A DNA stretch of 64,000 nt from Prosthecobacter sp. (GTDB lineage Bacteria; Verrucomicrobiota; Verrucomicrobiia; Verrucomicrobiales; Verrucomicrobiaceae): positions 113,281 to 177,280 of the forward strand of contig JAIPJY010000007.1 of assembly GCA_021733925.1 (NCBI GenBank). The letters run 5' to 3'. A model generated the notes under the pieces. The model did not search any database, was not told where the DNA came from, and saw only the letters and a program-made list of their open reading frames with translations. Below are positions 33,271-42,509 of this stretch, piece by piece; position 1 is the stretch's first letter, and each line of letters starts with the position of its first letter. A program made the position numbers and the translations under genes.

Positions 33271-33784
33271 GAATCGTGTCGTAAAAATGCTTTAACGTAT
33301 ATCTTAAGTTATTTGAATATATCACTGCGCTAATCACCAAAATTGCACCTCCGCTGAACGTCGGCCGCCTACTGGGAATGGTGAATTACCTCTTCACTTC
33401 ACGACGGCTCCAACCGCATGACACCCACCTTCACCGCTACATACAAACACTAATTTTTCTTGATTCTTGAGCATTGCCTTAAAGGGGTGATGGTCTTTTT
33501 GCATAGTCCTATATCCGCGTATTGAATTTAATATTATACGAAAATAAGATATAGCTTTATCTCATGGCAAGAATAAAACTTTGGGTGGAGCAGGTCTTGC
33601 CTGAGCATCCCACTTGTTGTAAGCGCCCCTTTTGGGGCACAGCGCCACTCCATTCGCCAATGCAGCGATCGAATAATGCTATGTCGCTGGTCTGCAACCA
33701 TTTAGGTCAGCAAGCCAGCCGCCTTATTTCTTAGCCAAAGGCTTGGCCACATGCGCTCCAATCAGCGGATCGAGCAAAATCCGG
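33271..33784. other. AT-rich intergenic region upstream of the autotransporter
   Basis: A 514-bp gene-free stretch between the autotransporter start and the sulfatase stop. The part at 33,280-33,570 is clearly AT-richer than its surroundings and should carry the autotransporter promoter, but no convincing -35/-10 pair with correct spacing is seen. A hairpin GCCCC-TTTT-GGGGC lies at 33625-33638. Confidence 0.5.
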
Positions 33785-35299
33785 TCACTGATCCAACGCC
33801 TTCATTGGAAAATCTGCGCTGGGTGCATGCTGCCCAGCCATGATCGTTTTCATCTTGGCGACAAGATCGGGATGCTCGGCCGCAACGTCCTGGGTCTCAG
33901 CAGGATCCTTCGCGATGTTGAAAAGCTCCTCGGTCATCCCGGCAGCCTTGGCCTTGCCCTTCCCCTTGCCTTTGGGTGTGAGATTGCGGCGCACGAGTTT
34001 CCAGTCGCCCATGCGCAGCATCTGCTGACCACCGTAACCATGAAATTCGCGGTAAAGGAAATCTCGTGCGGTCTGTTTTTCGCCCAGCAGTGTCGGGGCA
34101 AAACTGATGCCGTCGGTTGGCGGAGTCTTGTCTTTCGCACCCACCAGCTCCAGCAGCGTCGGCATCCAGTCTTCAAAGCCAGCAATGCGGTCGCTGGTCG
34201 TTCCAGCCTTGATCTTCCCCTGCCAGCGCACGATGCCGGGAGAACGGATCCCACCCTCATACAGCGTCCCCTTTCCGTCGCGCCGTCCCTCGTTGGAATT
34301 GAAGAAAGCGCAGTCAGTTCCAGCCAGCCCCTGATGCGTGCCGCTGACAGGCCCATTGTCACTCACAAACACAAAGATCGTGTCATCATCCAGTCCCAGC
34401 TCCGTGATGAGCGCCTGCATGCGGCCAATCTCACGGTCCATGCGCGTAATCATCGCCGCATACGCCGCCTTGGGCCTGAAATGCGGGATATACCCCTTGC
34501 CGCCGGTGTAGGGCGGGTCGTCGAATTTCCCAATGTACTCCGTAAGCGAATCATCCGGCACCTGCAGCGCCACATGCGGCACCGTGGTGGGCCAGTAGAG
34601 AAAGAAAGGCTTGTCCTTGTTATCGCGGGCAAATTTCAGCGCCTGCTCCGCAATGAGATCGGCAGAGTACTCACGGCCTTGAAAGCGCTTGTAGCTCTCC
34701 GGCTTCGTCGGGTCTTCGTCAGGCTTGAAGGTGTCATGGGCGGAAAACGGCGGATTCTTCAGGTCGATGGTTTTGTCATCATCCCAGAGATAGGTGGGAT
34801 AAAAATTGTGCGCCACGCCTTGGCAGTTGTAGCCAAACCAGCGGTCAAACCCCTGCCGCAGCTGCGCGCCACTCGATGTCGGCCCACCGAGACCCCATTT
34901 GCCAAACCCGCCGGTGGGATAGCCGATCGTGTGGAACACCTCGGCCATCGTGACCGTCTCCGCCGGAATCGGGAACTGCCCCTCGTGCTCCTGCTTGCCC
35001 ACGTCTGGCAGGCCCTTGGCATCATCCGCCTGGCGGTTGTCGCGAATGAACGCATGACCGGGATGCAGCCCAGTCATCAGCACGCAGCGCGAGGGCGCAC
35101 AAACCGCATTCCCACAATACATCTGCGTAAAGCGCATGCCCTCCGCCGCCATGCGGTCAATGTGGGGCGTCTTGATAATCTTCTGCCCATAGCACCCGAG
35201 ATCCCCGGGCCCAAGATCGTCAGCCATGATGAAAATGACATTGGGCTGGCGGGCATGCGCCGTCAGCGTCAGGGCGAGCAGAAGAAAGAGAGACTTCAT
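33785..35299 (-). CDS. Secreted sulfatase (Cys-type, arylsulfatase-like)
   Basis: A 504-residue sulfatase. ATG 35299 gives a clean signal peptide (MKSLFLLLALTLTAHA); an in-frame extension upstream would include the small gene's region. The metal-site start NVIFIMADDLG is followed by CAPSR, the motif whose Cys is converted to formylglycine by a sulfatase-modifying factor. VSDNGP further on is also typical. It hydrolyses sulfate esters, probably of polysaccharides, in the periplasm or outside. Such enzymes are abundant in Verrucomicrobiota that degrade sulfated glycans. The substrate is unknown. It overlaps the small upstream gene by 4 nt. Confidence 0.9.
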   Translation of the reverse strand: MKSLFLLLALTLTAHARQPNVIFIMADDLGPGDLGCYGQKIIKTPHIDRMAAEGMRFTQMYCGNAVCAPSRCVLMTGLHPGHAFIRDNRQADDAKGLPDVGKQEHEGQFPIPAETVTMAEVFHTIGYPTGGFGKWGLGGPTSSGAQLRQGFDRWFGYNCQGVAHNFYPTYLWDDDKTIDLKNPPFSAHDTFKPDEDPTKPESYKRFQGREYSADLIAEQALKFARDNKDKPFFLYWPTTVPHVALQVPDDSLTEYIGKFDDPPYTGGKGYIPHFRPKAAYAAMITRMDREIGRMQALITELGLDDDTIFVFVSDNGPVSGTHQGLAGTDCAFFNSNEGRRDGKGTLYEGGIRSPGIVRWQGKIKAGTTSDRIAGFEDWMPTLLELVGAKDKTPPTDGISFAPTLLGEKQTARDFLYREFHGYGGQQMLRMGDWKLVRRNLTPKGKGKGKAKAAGMTEELFNIAKDPAETQDVAAEHPDLVAKMKTIMAGQHAPSADFPMKALDQ

Positions 35300-35451
35300 G
35301 GTGGATGTGAAACGGCCGCAGGAGCCGTTTCTTGTTTCCCTTTGTGTTTCGGCAGCGAATCGAGCTTCCATTGCAGGTACATCGTCAGCAGCAGCATCGC
35401 GGCGATGAGCAGGAGAATGATATAAAAGCCGGGACGTGAGAGGAACTTCAT
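35296..35451 (-). CDS. Small single-span membrane protein coupled to the sulfatase (51 aa)
   Basis: A 51-codon frame: basic start (MKFLSRPG), one membrane segment at about residues 9-26 (FYIILLLIAAMLLLTMYL), then a charged tail with KHKGKQE. Its stop overlaps the sulfatase start as ATGA, so translation of the two is coupled. It is short enough to be missed by length-filtered gene calling. No family is recognised; it could anchor or assist export of the sulfatase. Confidence 0.6.
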   Translation of the reverse strand: MKFLSRPGFYIILLLIAAMLLLTMYLQWKLDSLPKHKGKQETAPAAVSHPP

Positions 35452-35511
35452 GAGAATGAAAACAGGCGAAAAAAGCGAGTTTCACCCTGCTCGCACCGTC
35501 TTTCCCATGCC

Positions 35512-36684
35512 ATGAAATTTTCCACCCTGCTTGTTCTCTTTTTCACCGCCCTCCAGTCTGCGCAGGCGCTCCCTGAAGCAGAGCTCCAACGCTTCATCGA
35601 TGAGGCGATCAAAGCCGGTGGCGGTGAAGTCGTCATTCCGCCCGGCGTGCATCTCATCGAGCGCGGCCTCATGGTGAAAAACGCGAAGAAACTGCGCATC
35701 ATCGGACTCGATGCCGAGGAAACCGTGCTGAAACTTCCACCCGTGGCCTACGCCCTGGCTACAGGAACCACCGCTGCAGGCGCAACCACCATCCCGGTGA
35801 AATCCCAGCGCGGCTTCAAGCCCGGCATGCGTTTGAAGATCGAGGCCGATGGCGAACTGGACAGCTTCACCAAGAAGCCGAAGCCCTACCACCTCGCCAT
35901 CGTGAAAGCGATCAATCAGGACGCAATCCAGCTCGAAGCACCGCTGAAGTTCCCCATTCCCGCTGACACCCTGATCCGCCACGAAGACGCACCCAACCTC
36001 ATCGAGATTCGCGGAGCCAGCGAAGAGGTCCTCATCGAAAAGCTCACCCTGGACGGCGGCCGCGTGGAAAATGATCCACCCATTCGCGGCCATGCCCAGC
36101 TCTGCGCCGTGTTTGCCTCAGGAACCTACAGCTACGAAAAAGGACCGACGGGCCCGCCCGTCAAAAAGCTCTCCATCTCCCGCTGCTTCATCCAAAACTG
36201 CCACGGACGCGGCATCGCCCTGTATTCAGTGGAAGCCGCCGAGATCGACGACTGCACCATTCGTGACACCGCCGATGAAGCCATCGACTTCGATCACTTC
36301 ACCACAAAGTCCATCGCCACCCACAACCACATCGCCCGCTGCCACATCGGCGTGGAATTGAATGACGCCAACGACTGCCTCGTCGCCGGCAATGAATTCC
36401 GCGAATGCGCCACCGGCATCAACCTCTGGCGCTGGTGCAAACAGCCGGGCCTGAACGAAGGAAACCTGATCGTGCAAAACGTCTTTCTCCGCACCCTAGG
36501 CAACGCCATCCAAATCGCCACCGCCACCAAGGGCAACACCATCGCCCAAAATGAGATCACCAACTCCGGCAAAAACGGCATCATCATCTCCGGAGAATCC
36601 CAGATCGTGAAGGCCAACAAAATCACCGGCAGCGGCATGAAGGGCATCGTGATCCAGGAAGGAAAACACGACGTCTCCGAATGA
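35512..36684 (+). CDS. Secreted right-handed beta-helix protein
   Basis: A 390-residue protein with a signal peptide (MKFSTLLVLFFTALQSAQA). The N-terminal part (IDEAIKAGGGEVVIPPGVHLI...LRIIGLDAEETVLKL) is the start of a pectate-lyase-like helix. From about residue 200 regular coils follow: SRCFIQNCHGRGI, IDDCTIRDTADEAI, THNHIARCHIGVEL, VAGNEFRECATGI. These carry the NosD/CASH pattern. Such proteins often act on polysaccharides. It is divergent from the sulfatase gene, 60 bp away, so both may serve the same glycan. Catalytic residues cannot be named. Confidence 0.8.
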   Translation: MKFSTLLVLFFTALQSAQALPEAELQRFIDEAIKAGGGEVVIPPGVHLIERGLMVKNAKKLRIIGLDAEETVLKLPPVAYALATGTTAAGATTIPVKSQRGFKPGMRLKIEADGELDSFTKKPKPYHLAIVKAINQDAIQLEAPLKFPIPADTLIRHEDAPNLIEIRGASEEVLIEKLTLDGGRVENDPPIRGHAQLCAVFASGTYSYEKGPTGPPVKKLSISRCFIQNCHGRGIALYSVEAAEIDDCTIRDTADEAIDFDHFTTKSIATHNHIARCHIGVELNDANDCLVAGNEFRECATGINLWRWCKQPGLNEGNLIVQNVFLRTLGNAIQIATATKGNTIAQNEITNSGKNGIIISGESQIVKANKITGSGMKGIVIQEGKHDVSE

Positions 36685-37860
36685 TCAGCCGCCGTACAGC
36701 GCCCTCACCAGCCCCAGCGCACGCTCCCCCGGCAGCGCCCCAATCTCCATCTGGTTCATCGTATAAGCAAAGCTGATCCCATTCTCAGGATCCGCAAAAG
36801 CAAGACTACCACCCGCACCCGGGTGCCCATAGGCACGAAGGCTCGGACCATAAAGCTGCCGCAGCTTGCCGCCGTCAGACTCAGGGTCCTCGTTCAACGC
36901 GTCCTGCATCATCCCGGTGGAAAAAGCGATCGGAGTCAGCAGCACCGCATCGTTCTCCTGCGTCAACGTCTGCTCAAACCGGCGCACCACCGTTTCAGGA
37001 ACCATCTGCACGCCATTCCAGCTCCCGCCCTGAGCCAGCATGGCGTAAAATTTGGCCAAGCCCTGCGCACTGCCCACACCACCCATGCTGGCGTAGCCAC
37101 GCGACCACATTTCGCTTTGATTGAAATCGCTCACGGCGTTCAGACCGAAGGGCGAGGTGAACGTGCGCTGCGTAAGCGTGCCTGCAGTGTTGAAGGCTTT
37201 GATAAAGGCCTGATCGCTGTTGGAAATGCTGATCTTCCCCGGATAGACCGGCGAGACGCGGTCCCACTGCGCGCTGGGAAGCCCGATCCAGAAATCGAGC
37301 GCCATCGGGCTGCCAAAAACCTCACGATAGTACTCACCCAGCGATTCCGCCTCCGTCAGTCGCCGTACGATTTCATCCAGCAGGAAGCCGAAAGTGCGCG
37401 CATGGTAGCCCTGCCGCGTGCCGGGCTCCCACAAGGGGCGCTGACGCTCCAGCGCCTCCACCACAGCGTCGTAGTTGTAAATGGGCGTACGTTCGTCCAG
37501 TGCACATAGCCCTGCGGTATGCGAGAGCAGATGGATGAAGGCCACATTGGATTTGCCACCTCCTACAAACTCAGGCCACACCTCCGCCACCGGACATTCC
37601 AGCGGGATGCCCGCCTCTTCCAGCGCCAGCAGGCAGCACACAGCGGCAGGGCCTTTGGTGGCAGACCACACGGGCACAAGCGTGTCGCGATCCCACTCAC
37701 GCGTATGCGCCCGGTCACGATGACCATGCGCGAGGTTCAACACCTCCTGTCCATGCTGCCAGATGGAAACCGAGGCACCCATCTCCCAGCGAGTGCGGAA
37801 GCTCTCCTCGAACCACTCACGAACAGCCTGAAGACTGGCGGGACTGCCGGGGGAACTCAT
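36685..37860 (-). CDS. Serine hydrolase of the beta-lactamase/class C fold
   Basis: A 391-residue protein with SxxK in VWSATKGPAAV (about residue 66), a YHA motif in place of the usual YxN (GYHARTFGFL), and a C-terminal HPGAGG in place of KTG. This combination is typical of family S12-like esterases/carboxylesterases rather than true beta-lactamases. No signal peptide is visible, so it is probably cytoplasmic. It overlaps the stop of the TPR gene by 4 nt (ATGA), so both are co-translated. The substrate is unknown. Confidence 0.85.
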   Translation of the reverse strand: MSSPGSPASLQAVREWFEESFRTRWEMGASVSIWQHGQEVLNLAHGHRDRAHTREWDRDTLVPVWSATKGPAAVCCLLALEEAGIPLECPVAEVWPEFVGGGKSNVAFIHLLSHTAGLCALDERTPIYNYDAVVEALERQRPLWEPGTRQGYHARTFGFLLDEIVRRLTEAESLGEYYREVFGSPMALDFWIGLPSAQWDRVSPVYPGKISISNSDQAFIKAFNTAGTLTQRTFTSPFGLNAVSDFNQSEMWSRGYASMGGVGSAQGLAKFYAMLAQGGSWNGVQMVPETVVRRFEQTLTQENDAVLLTPIAFSTGMMQDALNEDPESDGGKLRQLYGPSLRAYGHPGAGGSLAFADPENGISFAYTMNQMEIGALPGERALGLVRALYGG

Positions 37861-38342
37861 GCGTGATGGGACTCGAGTTGGGCCCGCAAACAGTCGAGAT
37901 CGCGGTCTTTTCTGGCATGCAGGCGCAGTTCACCATCCATCTCGAACGCCCGCTCCAGATAGGTGAGTGATTTTTCAACGTGACCGAGGCAGGCATGGTA
38001 GCAGCCCATGTTGTAGTAATAGACCGGCTTGGCTCGCAGGGTCGCGGGCCCACGCGAGAGCACATCCACCGCCTCGGCGGTCCGCCCGAGCTCGTGCAGG
38101 CAGAAGGCCGCATGAATGAACCCACCGGGTTCCATCGGTTCCTGAGAGCAGAGCCTGAGGGCCAGTGCCAGCGCCTCGGCCCACCGGTGTCCGCCCATCA
38201 GGCAGAGCAGCGTGATCTCGATGACATCCACCCGGCTGTGCATTTCCGCCGGCAGTGGGGACAATTCCACCCGGGCCTCGTCAAAGAGACCCAGTTCCAC
38301 GTAACCCTGAGCGGCGATGATCCTACGTTCAGCTTCGGTCAT
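37857..38342 (-). CDS. TPR-repeat protein (161 aa)
   Basis: The start is set at ATG 38342 (MTEAERRIIAAQGYVELG); the in-frame extension upstream is basic/Cys-rich and not TPR-like. The protein is a string of tetratricopeptide helices, e.g. AEALALALRLCSQEP, AAFCLHELGRTAEAVDVL and YNMGCYHACLGHVEKSLTYLERAF. It is a likely protein-binding scaffold. It overlaps the serine hydrolase gene downstream. Its function is not known. Confidence 0.75.
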   Translation of the reverse strand: MTEAERRIIAAQGYVELGLFDEARVELSPLPAEMHSRVDVIEITLLCLMGGHRWAEALALALRLCSQEPMEPGGFIHAAFCLHELGRTAEAVDVLSRGPATLRAKPVYYYNMGCYHACLGHVEKSLTYLERAFEMDGELRLHARKDRDLDCLRAQLESHHA

Positions 38343-38445
38343 TTTTTTGCATGTGTATGGCCTGATGAGAACGCAAAGCATGCGCGGGAACAAGGTTTTT
38401 CGTGCCTGACGACACTCAAAACAGGTTCCTTCGCCCACGGAAGCA

Positions 38446-39021
38446 TCAAACAGCGACCGCCTTCACCCCACGCAATTTCTTTGCCACCTCCATGCGAGAA
38501 CCAATTTCCCAGCAGCCCCAGGAGGCGACGTAACTGACGAGTGCAGCCACCGCCCCGAGGATGATGCCGCCTACCAGCATGACCGGTGCATGCTCCTTGA
38601 GCACGATCCAGGCTTCCACCATGGACTCAGGCAGATGCTTGGGGAACGGCGACGTGGGCACCGTCGTGTAAAGGGCCAGCACCCATTTGCCGATGGCGTA
38701 TTCCAGCCAGGCCATGAAGGGTACCGTGACCGGATTGCTCACCCAGCACAAAGCGATGGCGATGGGGATGTTCACCCGGAAAATGGCGGCCAGGATGACG
38801 GCGGAAGGCATCTGGATCGGCAGCAGTTGCAAGGTGATGAACATGCCGACGGCCACGCCGCCTGCCAGCGTGTGCTGCGTAGGCTTCCACACCCGCTTGT
38901 CCAAGAAATGCCGCGCAAACCACCGCCGTGTGGGGCTTTGCCGCAGTTTGCGCGGATGTTTGAGGAAGCGGATGGTTTTGAACACCGAACGGCGAAACCA
39001 GCCCCGGGCGAGCGTGAACAT
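38446..39021 (-). CDS. DUF2062 membrane protein
   Basis: A 191-residue protein with the DUF2062 signature: a basic start, then GGVAVGMFITLQLLPIQMPSAVILAAIF and WVSNPVTVPFMAWLEYAIG, and a C-terminal membrane helix (APVMLVGGIILGAVAALVSYV). About three membrane spans are visible. The function of the family is unknown; fusions to glycosyltransferases suggest an envelope role. It starts 2 bp after the undecaprenyl-diphosphatase stop, in agreement with a shared cell-envelope operon. Confidence 0.85.
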   Translation of the reverse strand: MFTLARGWFRRSVFKTIRFLKHPRKLRQSPTRRWFARHFLDKRVWKPTQHTLAGGVAVGMFITLQLLPIQMPSAVILAAIFRVNIPIAIALCWVSNPVTVPFMAWLEYAIGKWVLALYTTVPTSPFPKHLPESMVEAWIVLKEHAPVMLVGGIILGAVAALVSYVASWGCWEIGSRMEVAKKLRGVKAVAV

Positions 39022-39023
39022 GA

Positions 39024-39827
39024 TCAGTTTCCTCCTCCATTATACACCCAGATCAGCAGCGCACTGCCGAGTGCGATGCGATACCACGCGAAGCCGTTGA
39101 ACGTGTGCCCCTGCACAAAACGAATGAGCCACTTCACCACGATGAACGCGAAGATGGCGGAAACCACCGTGCCGAGGACGACCATGCCCCAGTCCTCCTG
39201 CCCTGCCTCACCGTCCTTGATCGCAGAGAGGATTTTGTAAGCCCCGGCCGCCATCAGCGTCGGGATGCCCAGCAGAAAGGAAAACTCCGTCGCTGCCGGC
39301 CGCGACACGCCAAAAGCCAGCGCCATCAGAATGCTCGCCCCGGAACGCGATGTGCCGGGAAACACTGCAGCGAGCAGCTGCGCCAGCGCCACGGCGACCA
39401 CGACCGCCCAGGTGATGTCCGCCGTGCCCGCCTTGTCCTTGTGCAAAAACTCCAGCACCAGAATGATGAAACCCCCGATCAAGGTGGCCCACGCCACCGG
39501 CGGGACCGTCTCCGGCAGCTTGATCCCGAACTTCTTGATCACCAAACCACCCGCGGCGGTGATGAAGAACGCCACAAACAGCTTCGCCAGATAATCCCGT
39601 GTGGTTGCATCTCCTAAAGTAGTGGCCAGGTGTTTCAGCCGCTCGGTGAACACCGCCAGCACCGCGAGCACGGCACCGCTCTGGATCACCACGTTGAACA
39701 AGTCGCTTTTCTGCGGCAGCCAGTGCAGATTTTGCGGGATGAGCAGATGCCCGGTGGAGGAGATGGGCAGGAATTCGGTGACACCTTCAATGATGCCGAG
39801 GAGAATGATCGCGAGCCAGTCTGGCAT
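39024..39827 (-). CDS. uppP: Undecaprenyl-diphosphatase (UppP/BacA)
   Basis: A 267-residue integral membrane enzyme that dephosphorylates undecaprenyl diphosphate to recycle the lipid carrier of peptidoglycan synthesis, and confers bacitracin tolerance. The two signatures are EGVTEFLPISSTGHL near residue 12 and PGTSRSGAS near residue 160. ATG 39827 is chosen because the sequence before it is not family-like. About eight membrane helices are expected and the hydrophobic segments agree. It lies upstream of DUF2062 with a 2-bp gap. Confidence 0.95.
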   Translation of the reverse strand: MPDWLAIILLGIIEGVTEFLPISSTGHLLIPQNLHWLPQKSDLFNVVIQSGAVLAVLAVFTERLKHLATTLGDATTRDYLAKLFVAFFITAAGGLVIKKFGIKLPETVPPVAWATLIGGFIILVLEFLHKDKAGTADITWAVVVAVALAQLLAAVFPGTSRSGASILMALAFGVSRPAATEFSFLLGIPTLMAAGAYKILSAIKDGEAGQEDWGMVVLGTVVSAIFAFIVVKWLIRFVQGHTFNGFAWYRIALGSALLIWVYNGGGN

Positions 39828-40008
39828 GCCGGGAATGGGGAGGGTTTGGTAGAGAGCAGAGCACAATCAGGCGGGCGGCGCAGTTTGCAACTTCACTGAA
39901 TGCATTGAACCTGATAATTCGCAGCAAGCCGCCATTCTCTTCCATCGCAATGGTTTTCAGGCTGGCCTTTGCAACGTTTTCGACTACCATCTCCCCCCTC
40001 CCTTCGGC

Positions 40009-40863
40009 ATGCCAGCCAGTGCCTCCCATTCATCCACCCCTTTGTCCGACCGCCATTTTTCGTGGTGGCTGGTGGTGTTGTGCGCCTGCGCCGCCTGGGT
40101 ACTGGCCCTGCCTGCCTCCGCCCAGTCCGGCTCGTCAGTTCGCGTCCGCCTCGCGGATGGCTTTGATTTTCCTGTGGGCAAACCTGACGCCGACGGCTTC
40201 TACAAAGCACGTGGCTACTGGCCCAACGGCCATCTGGGTGAAGACTGGAACGGTCGCGGTGGCGGGGACTCCGACCTTGGGGAGCCGATTTACGCCATGG
40301 GCCGCGGTGTGGTGATTTTCTCCCAGAACATCGGCGTCGGCTGGGGCAACTGCATCTTGGTGCGCCACATTTTCCGCGAAGCCGATGGCAAAGTGGCCAT
40401 GGTGGACTCTCTCTACGGCCACCTGCATGAGCGCAAAGTGAAGCTGCACGACCTTGTGGAAAAAGGCCAGATCGTCGGCACCATGGGCGGCAACAGCGGC
40501 ATGTATCCCGTCCATCTGCATTTTGAAGTACGCAAAAATCTGCATATCGGCATGAACCGCTCCTCCTTCGCTCGGGATTCCTCCAACTACTACAGCCCGA
40601 CCGCCTTCATCAATGCCCGTCGCGTCCTGCCTTCGAGCATGCAGAAATACGCCGTGCCAGTGAACAATTTCGCACCCTATGGCCGGGCGCTGGCGGACAC
40701 CAGCAGTGATGGAGCTCGCTCAGCCACTGTGGATGTCCCCTCCTTCAAAGGCGGCTCCGGCACCGGCAAGGATGACCCGCAACAGGATGATGATTTCTGG
40801 GCACGCCTGAAAGCCAAGATGCGTTCCGGCCAGACCACGGACGGCACCGACGAAAAACGCTGA
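40009..40863 (+). CDS. M23 (LytM-type) metallopeptidase, exported
   Basis: A 284-residue protein with a signal peptide/anchor (about residues 17-39, FSWWLVVLCACAAWVLALPASA). The zinc-peptidase motifs appear in order: HLGEDW (HxxxD), LYGHLH and HLHFEV. M23 peptidases cut peptidoglycan cross-bridges or regulate amidases. The C-terminal 60 residues are charged and lower in complexity. The gene is divergent from uppP, so this stretch groups cell-wall functions. Confidence 0.88.
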   Translation: MPASASHSSTPLSDRHFSWWLVVLCACAAWVLALPASAQSGSSVRVRLADGFDFPVGKPDADGFYKARGYWPNGHLGEDWNGRGGGDSDLGEPIYAMGRGVVIFSQNIGVGWGNCILVRHIFREADGKVAMVDSLYGHLHERKVKLHDLVEKGQIVGTMGGNSGMYPVHLHFEVRKNLHIGMNRSSFARDSSNYYSPTAFINARRVLPSSMQKYAVPVNNFAPYGRALADTSSDGARSATVDVPSFKGGSGTGKDDPQQDDDFWARLKAKMRSGQTTDGTDEKR

Positions 40864-40949
40864 GCAAGAAGCGGAACATAATAGCCCTTGATTCATCGCC
40901 TCCCGTGGTGGCATCTTTGCTGCTGTTATAGGACATCTTACTCCCGGCC

Positions 40950-42458
40950 ATGCAAATCCCGCCCCGCTCCACCCCTCCCCGATCCGTTTACGGCGGCAGT
41001 ATCGTTCCTGTTCTCATCGTCGTGGCAGCACTCGTGCTTAGCACCGCCATTTTCTTCCTGTTCACCAAAAAGAAAATTCAGGCTCAAAAGGACGCCGTCG
41101 CCGAAGAGGCCAGCACCTCTGCTGCGACTGCCAAGGCAGCCGCTGAAACCGCCAAGGCTGCCGCTCCTACCCCCCCACCTCCCATGGTGAAGCCGCCGGA
41201 GCCCCCGAAGCCTGCTCCACCGGCTTTTGCCTTTGCCCGCCCTCTTGATCTGGGCAGGCAGCTGGTACGCAGCCTCACCACCGGAGATTTTGCCATGGCT
41301 GGCAAGCTCGCCGCCGCCTCAGATGCAGCTCAGTCAGACAGTGCCGCCAAGCTCTTTGAAAAGCTCGCCTCCATGGGCTACAAACCTGCTGCCGAGGATC
41401 AGGTGGAGCTTCTCGGCCTTGTCGAGAACCGCACCCGCATCACTCTTCCCTTTGTCATGTCCGGTTCACAGGAAACCGTACGCATTCAGCTAGATCTGGA
41501 GCGTGACGAAAAAATGGGCTGGAAAGTCGCCAAAGCCACCCTGCCAAAGGCCATGAGCGGCGCCATCGCGGCCATGCCGGCCACTCCTCATTCAGTGGCT
41601 CCCCCGGCTCCTGCTGCAGGCAAACCGGGTGCACCAGGCAAGCCAGCACCGGTCCCCGCCCCCGTCACCACCGCCTCATCCCCCGCCATGAAGCCGCTCT
41701 TCACCGTGGAAGACGGCACCGATGCGCTGGCCTTTGCCAGTGATTTTGTCCGCCACCTCCTGAAGCACGACTTCACCGCCGCACGTGCTTTTGTCGATGA
41801 TGCCAAAGTGCCGGTCGAGCGCCTCCTCGGCCTCTGCATCGTCTTTGAAGAAGGTCAGTATTCCTTGAATCCGGCCAAGCCGCTCATCGTGACCATCGCC
41901 AACCCCGAAGTCTCCTGGGTCATCGCCCAGGTGCAGTCGGAGTCGCTCCAGCAAAACACCGAATTTGGCGTGGAGCTCAAGCGCGCAGACATCGCCCAGC
42001 CATGGAAAATCGTCGGTCTCAATCTCTCCGACATCCTCGGCTCCTTTGCCAAAAACGCCTCCAAGATCGGCGTGCCCTACACGCCCATCGTCAAGAACCC
42101 CAAAGGCGGCGAATCGCTCGCACTCTACTTTGAATACGACCGCGCCGAACTGCATCCCCGTGCCATGAAGCAGCTCGAAGTCATCGCCGCCATGATGAAG
42201 GCGGACCCCTCCAAGAAGCTCCGCATCGCCGGCCACACCGATGAAAAAGGCGAGGATGACTACAACATCCGCCTCTCTCGCGGACGTGCAGAGGCCGTGA
42301 AAAAGCAGCTCGCCGCCCTCGGCGTCCCAGCCGCTCAGGTGGAAACCTCCGGCCTTGGCAAAGCCCAGCCCCTCAGCCCGAACAAAAAATCCGACGGCAC
42401 CGACGACCCCGAAGGCCGCAGCCACAACCGCCGCGCTGAGATCTACCTCGATTTCTGA
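40950..42458 (+). CDS. OmpA-domain protein with N-terminal membrane anchor
   Basis: A 502-residue protein. One membrane helix (about residues 15-33, VPVLIVVAALVLSTAIFFLF) is followed by an Ala/Lys coiled coil and Pro-rich linkers, two similar folded stretches (DLGRQLVRSLTTGDFAMAGKL... and DALAFASDFVRHLLKHDFTAARAF...), and a C-terminal OmpA peptidoglycan-binding domain (GHTDEKGEDDYNIRLSRGRAEAV). This layout tethers the inner membrane to the cell wall. The duplicated middle domain looks like a DUF4878-type lumazine-binding-like fold. Exact role unknown. Confidence 0.88.
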   Translation: MQIPPRSTPPRSVYGGSIVPVLIVVAALVLSTAIFFLFTKKKIQAQKDAVAEEASTSAATAKAAAETAKAAAPTPPPPMVKPPEPPKPAPPAFAFARPLDLGRQLVRSLTTGDFAMAGKLAAASDAAQSDSAAKLFEKLASMGYKPAAEDQVELLGLVENRTRITLPFVMSGSQETVRIQLDLERDEKMGWKVAKATLPKAMSGAIAAMPATPHSVAPPAPAAGKPGAPGKPAPVPAPVTTASSPAMKPLFTVEDGTDALAFASDFVRHLLKHDFTAARAFVDDAKVPVERLLGLCIVFEEGQYSLNPAKPLIVTIANPEVSWVIAQVQSESLQQNTEFGVELKRADIAQPWKIVGLNLSDILGSFAKNASKIGVPYTPIVKNPKGGESLALYFEYDRAELHPRAMKQLEVIAAMMKADPSKKLRIAGHTDEKGEDDYNIRLSRGRAEAVKKQLAALGVPAAQVETSGLGKAQPLSPNKKSDGTDDPEGRSHNRRAEIYLDF

Positions 42459-42509
42459 TTCTTCACCACGTCTTGCACCGTTGTCGCGTCCGCCTAGTCT
42501 GGCGCACGC

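Noticed and set aside
36685-37860. Antibiotic-resistance class C beta-lactamase
   Set aside because: Motifs 2 and 3 are YHA and HPG rather than YxN and KTG, and no signal peptide is visible; esterase-like members of the fold are more likely.
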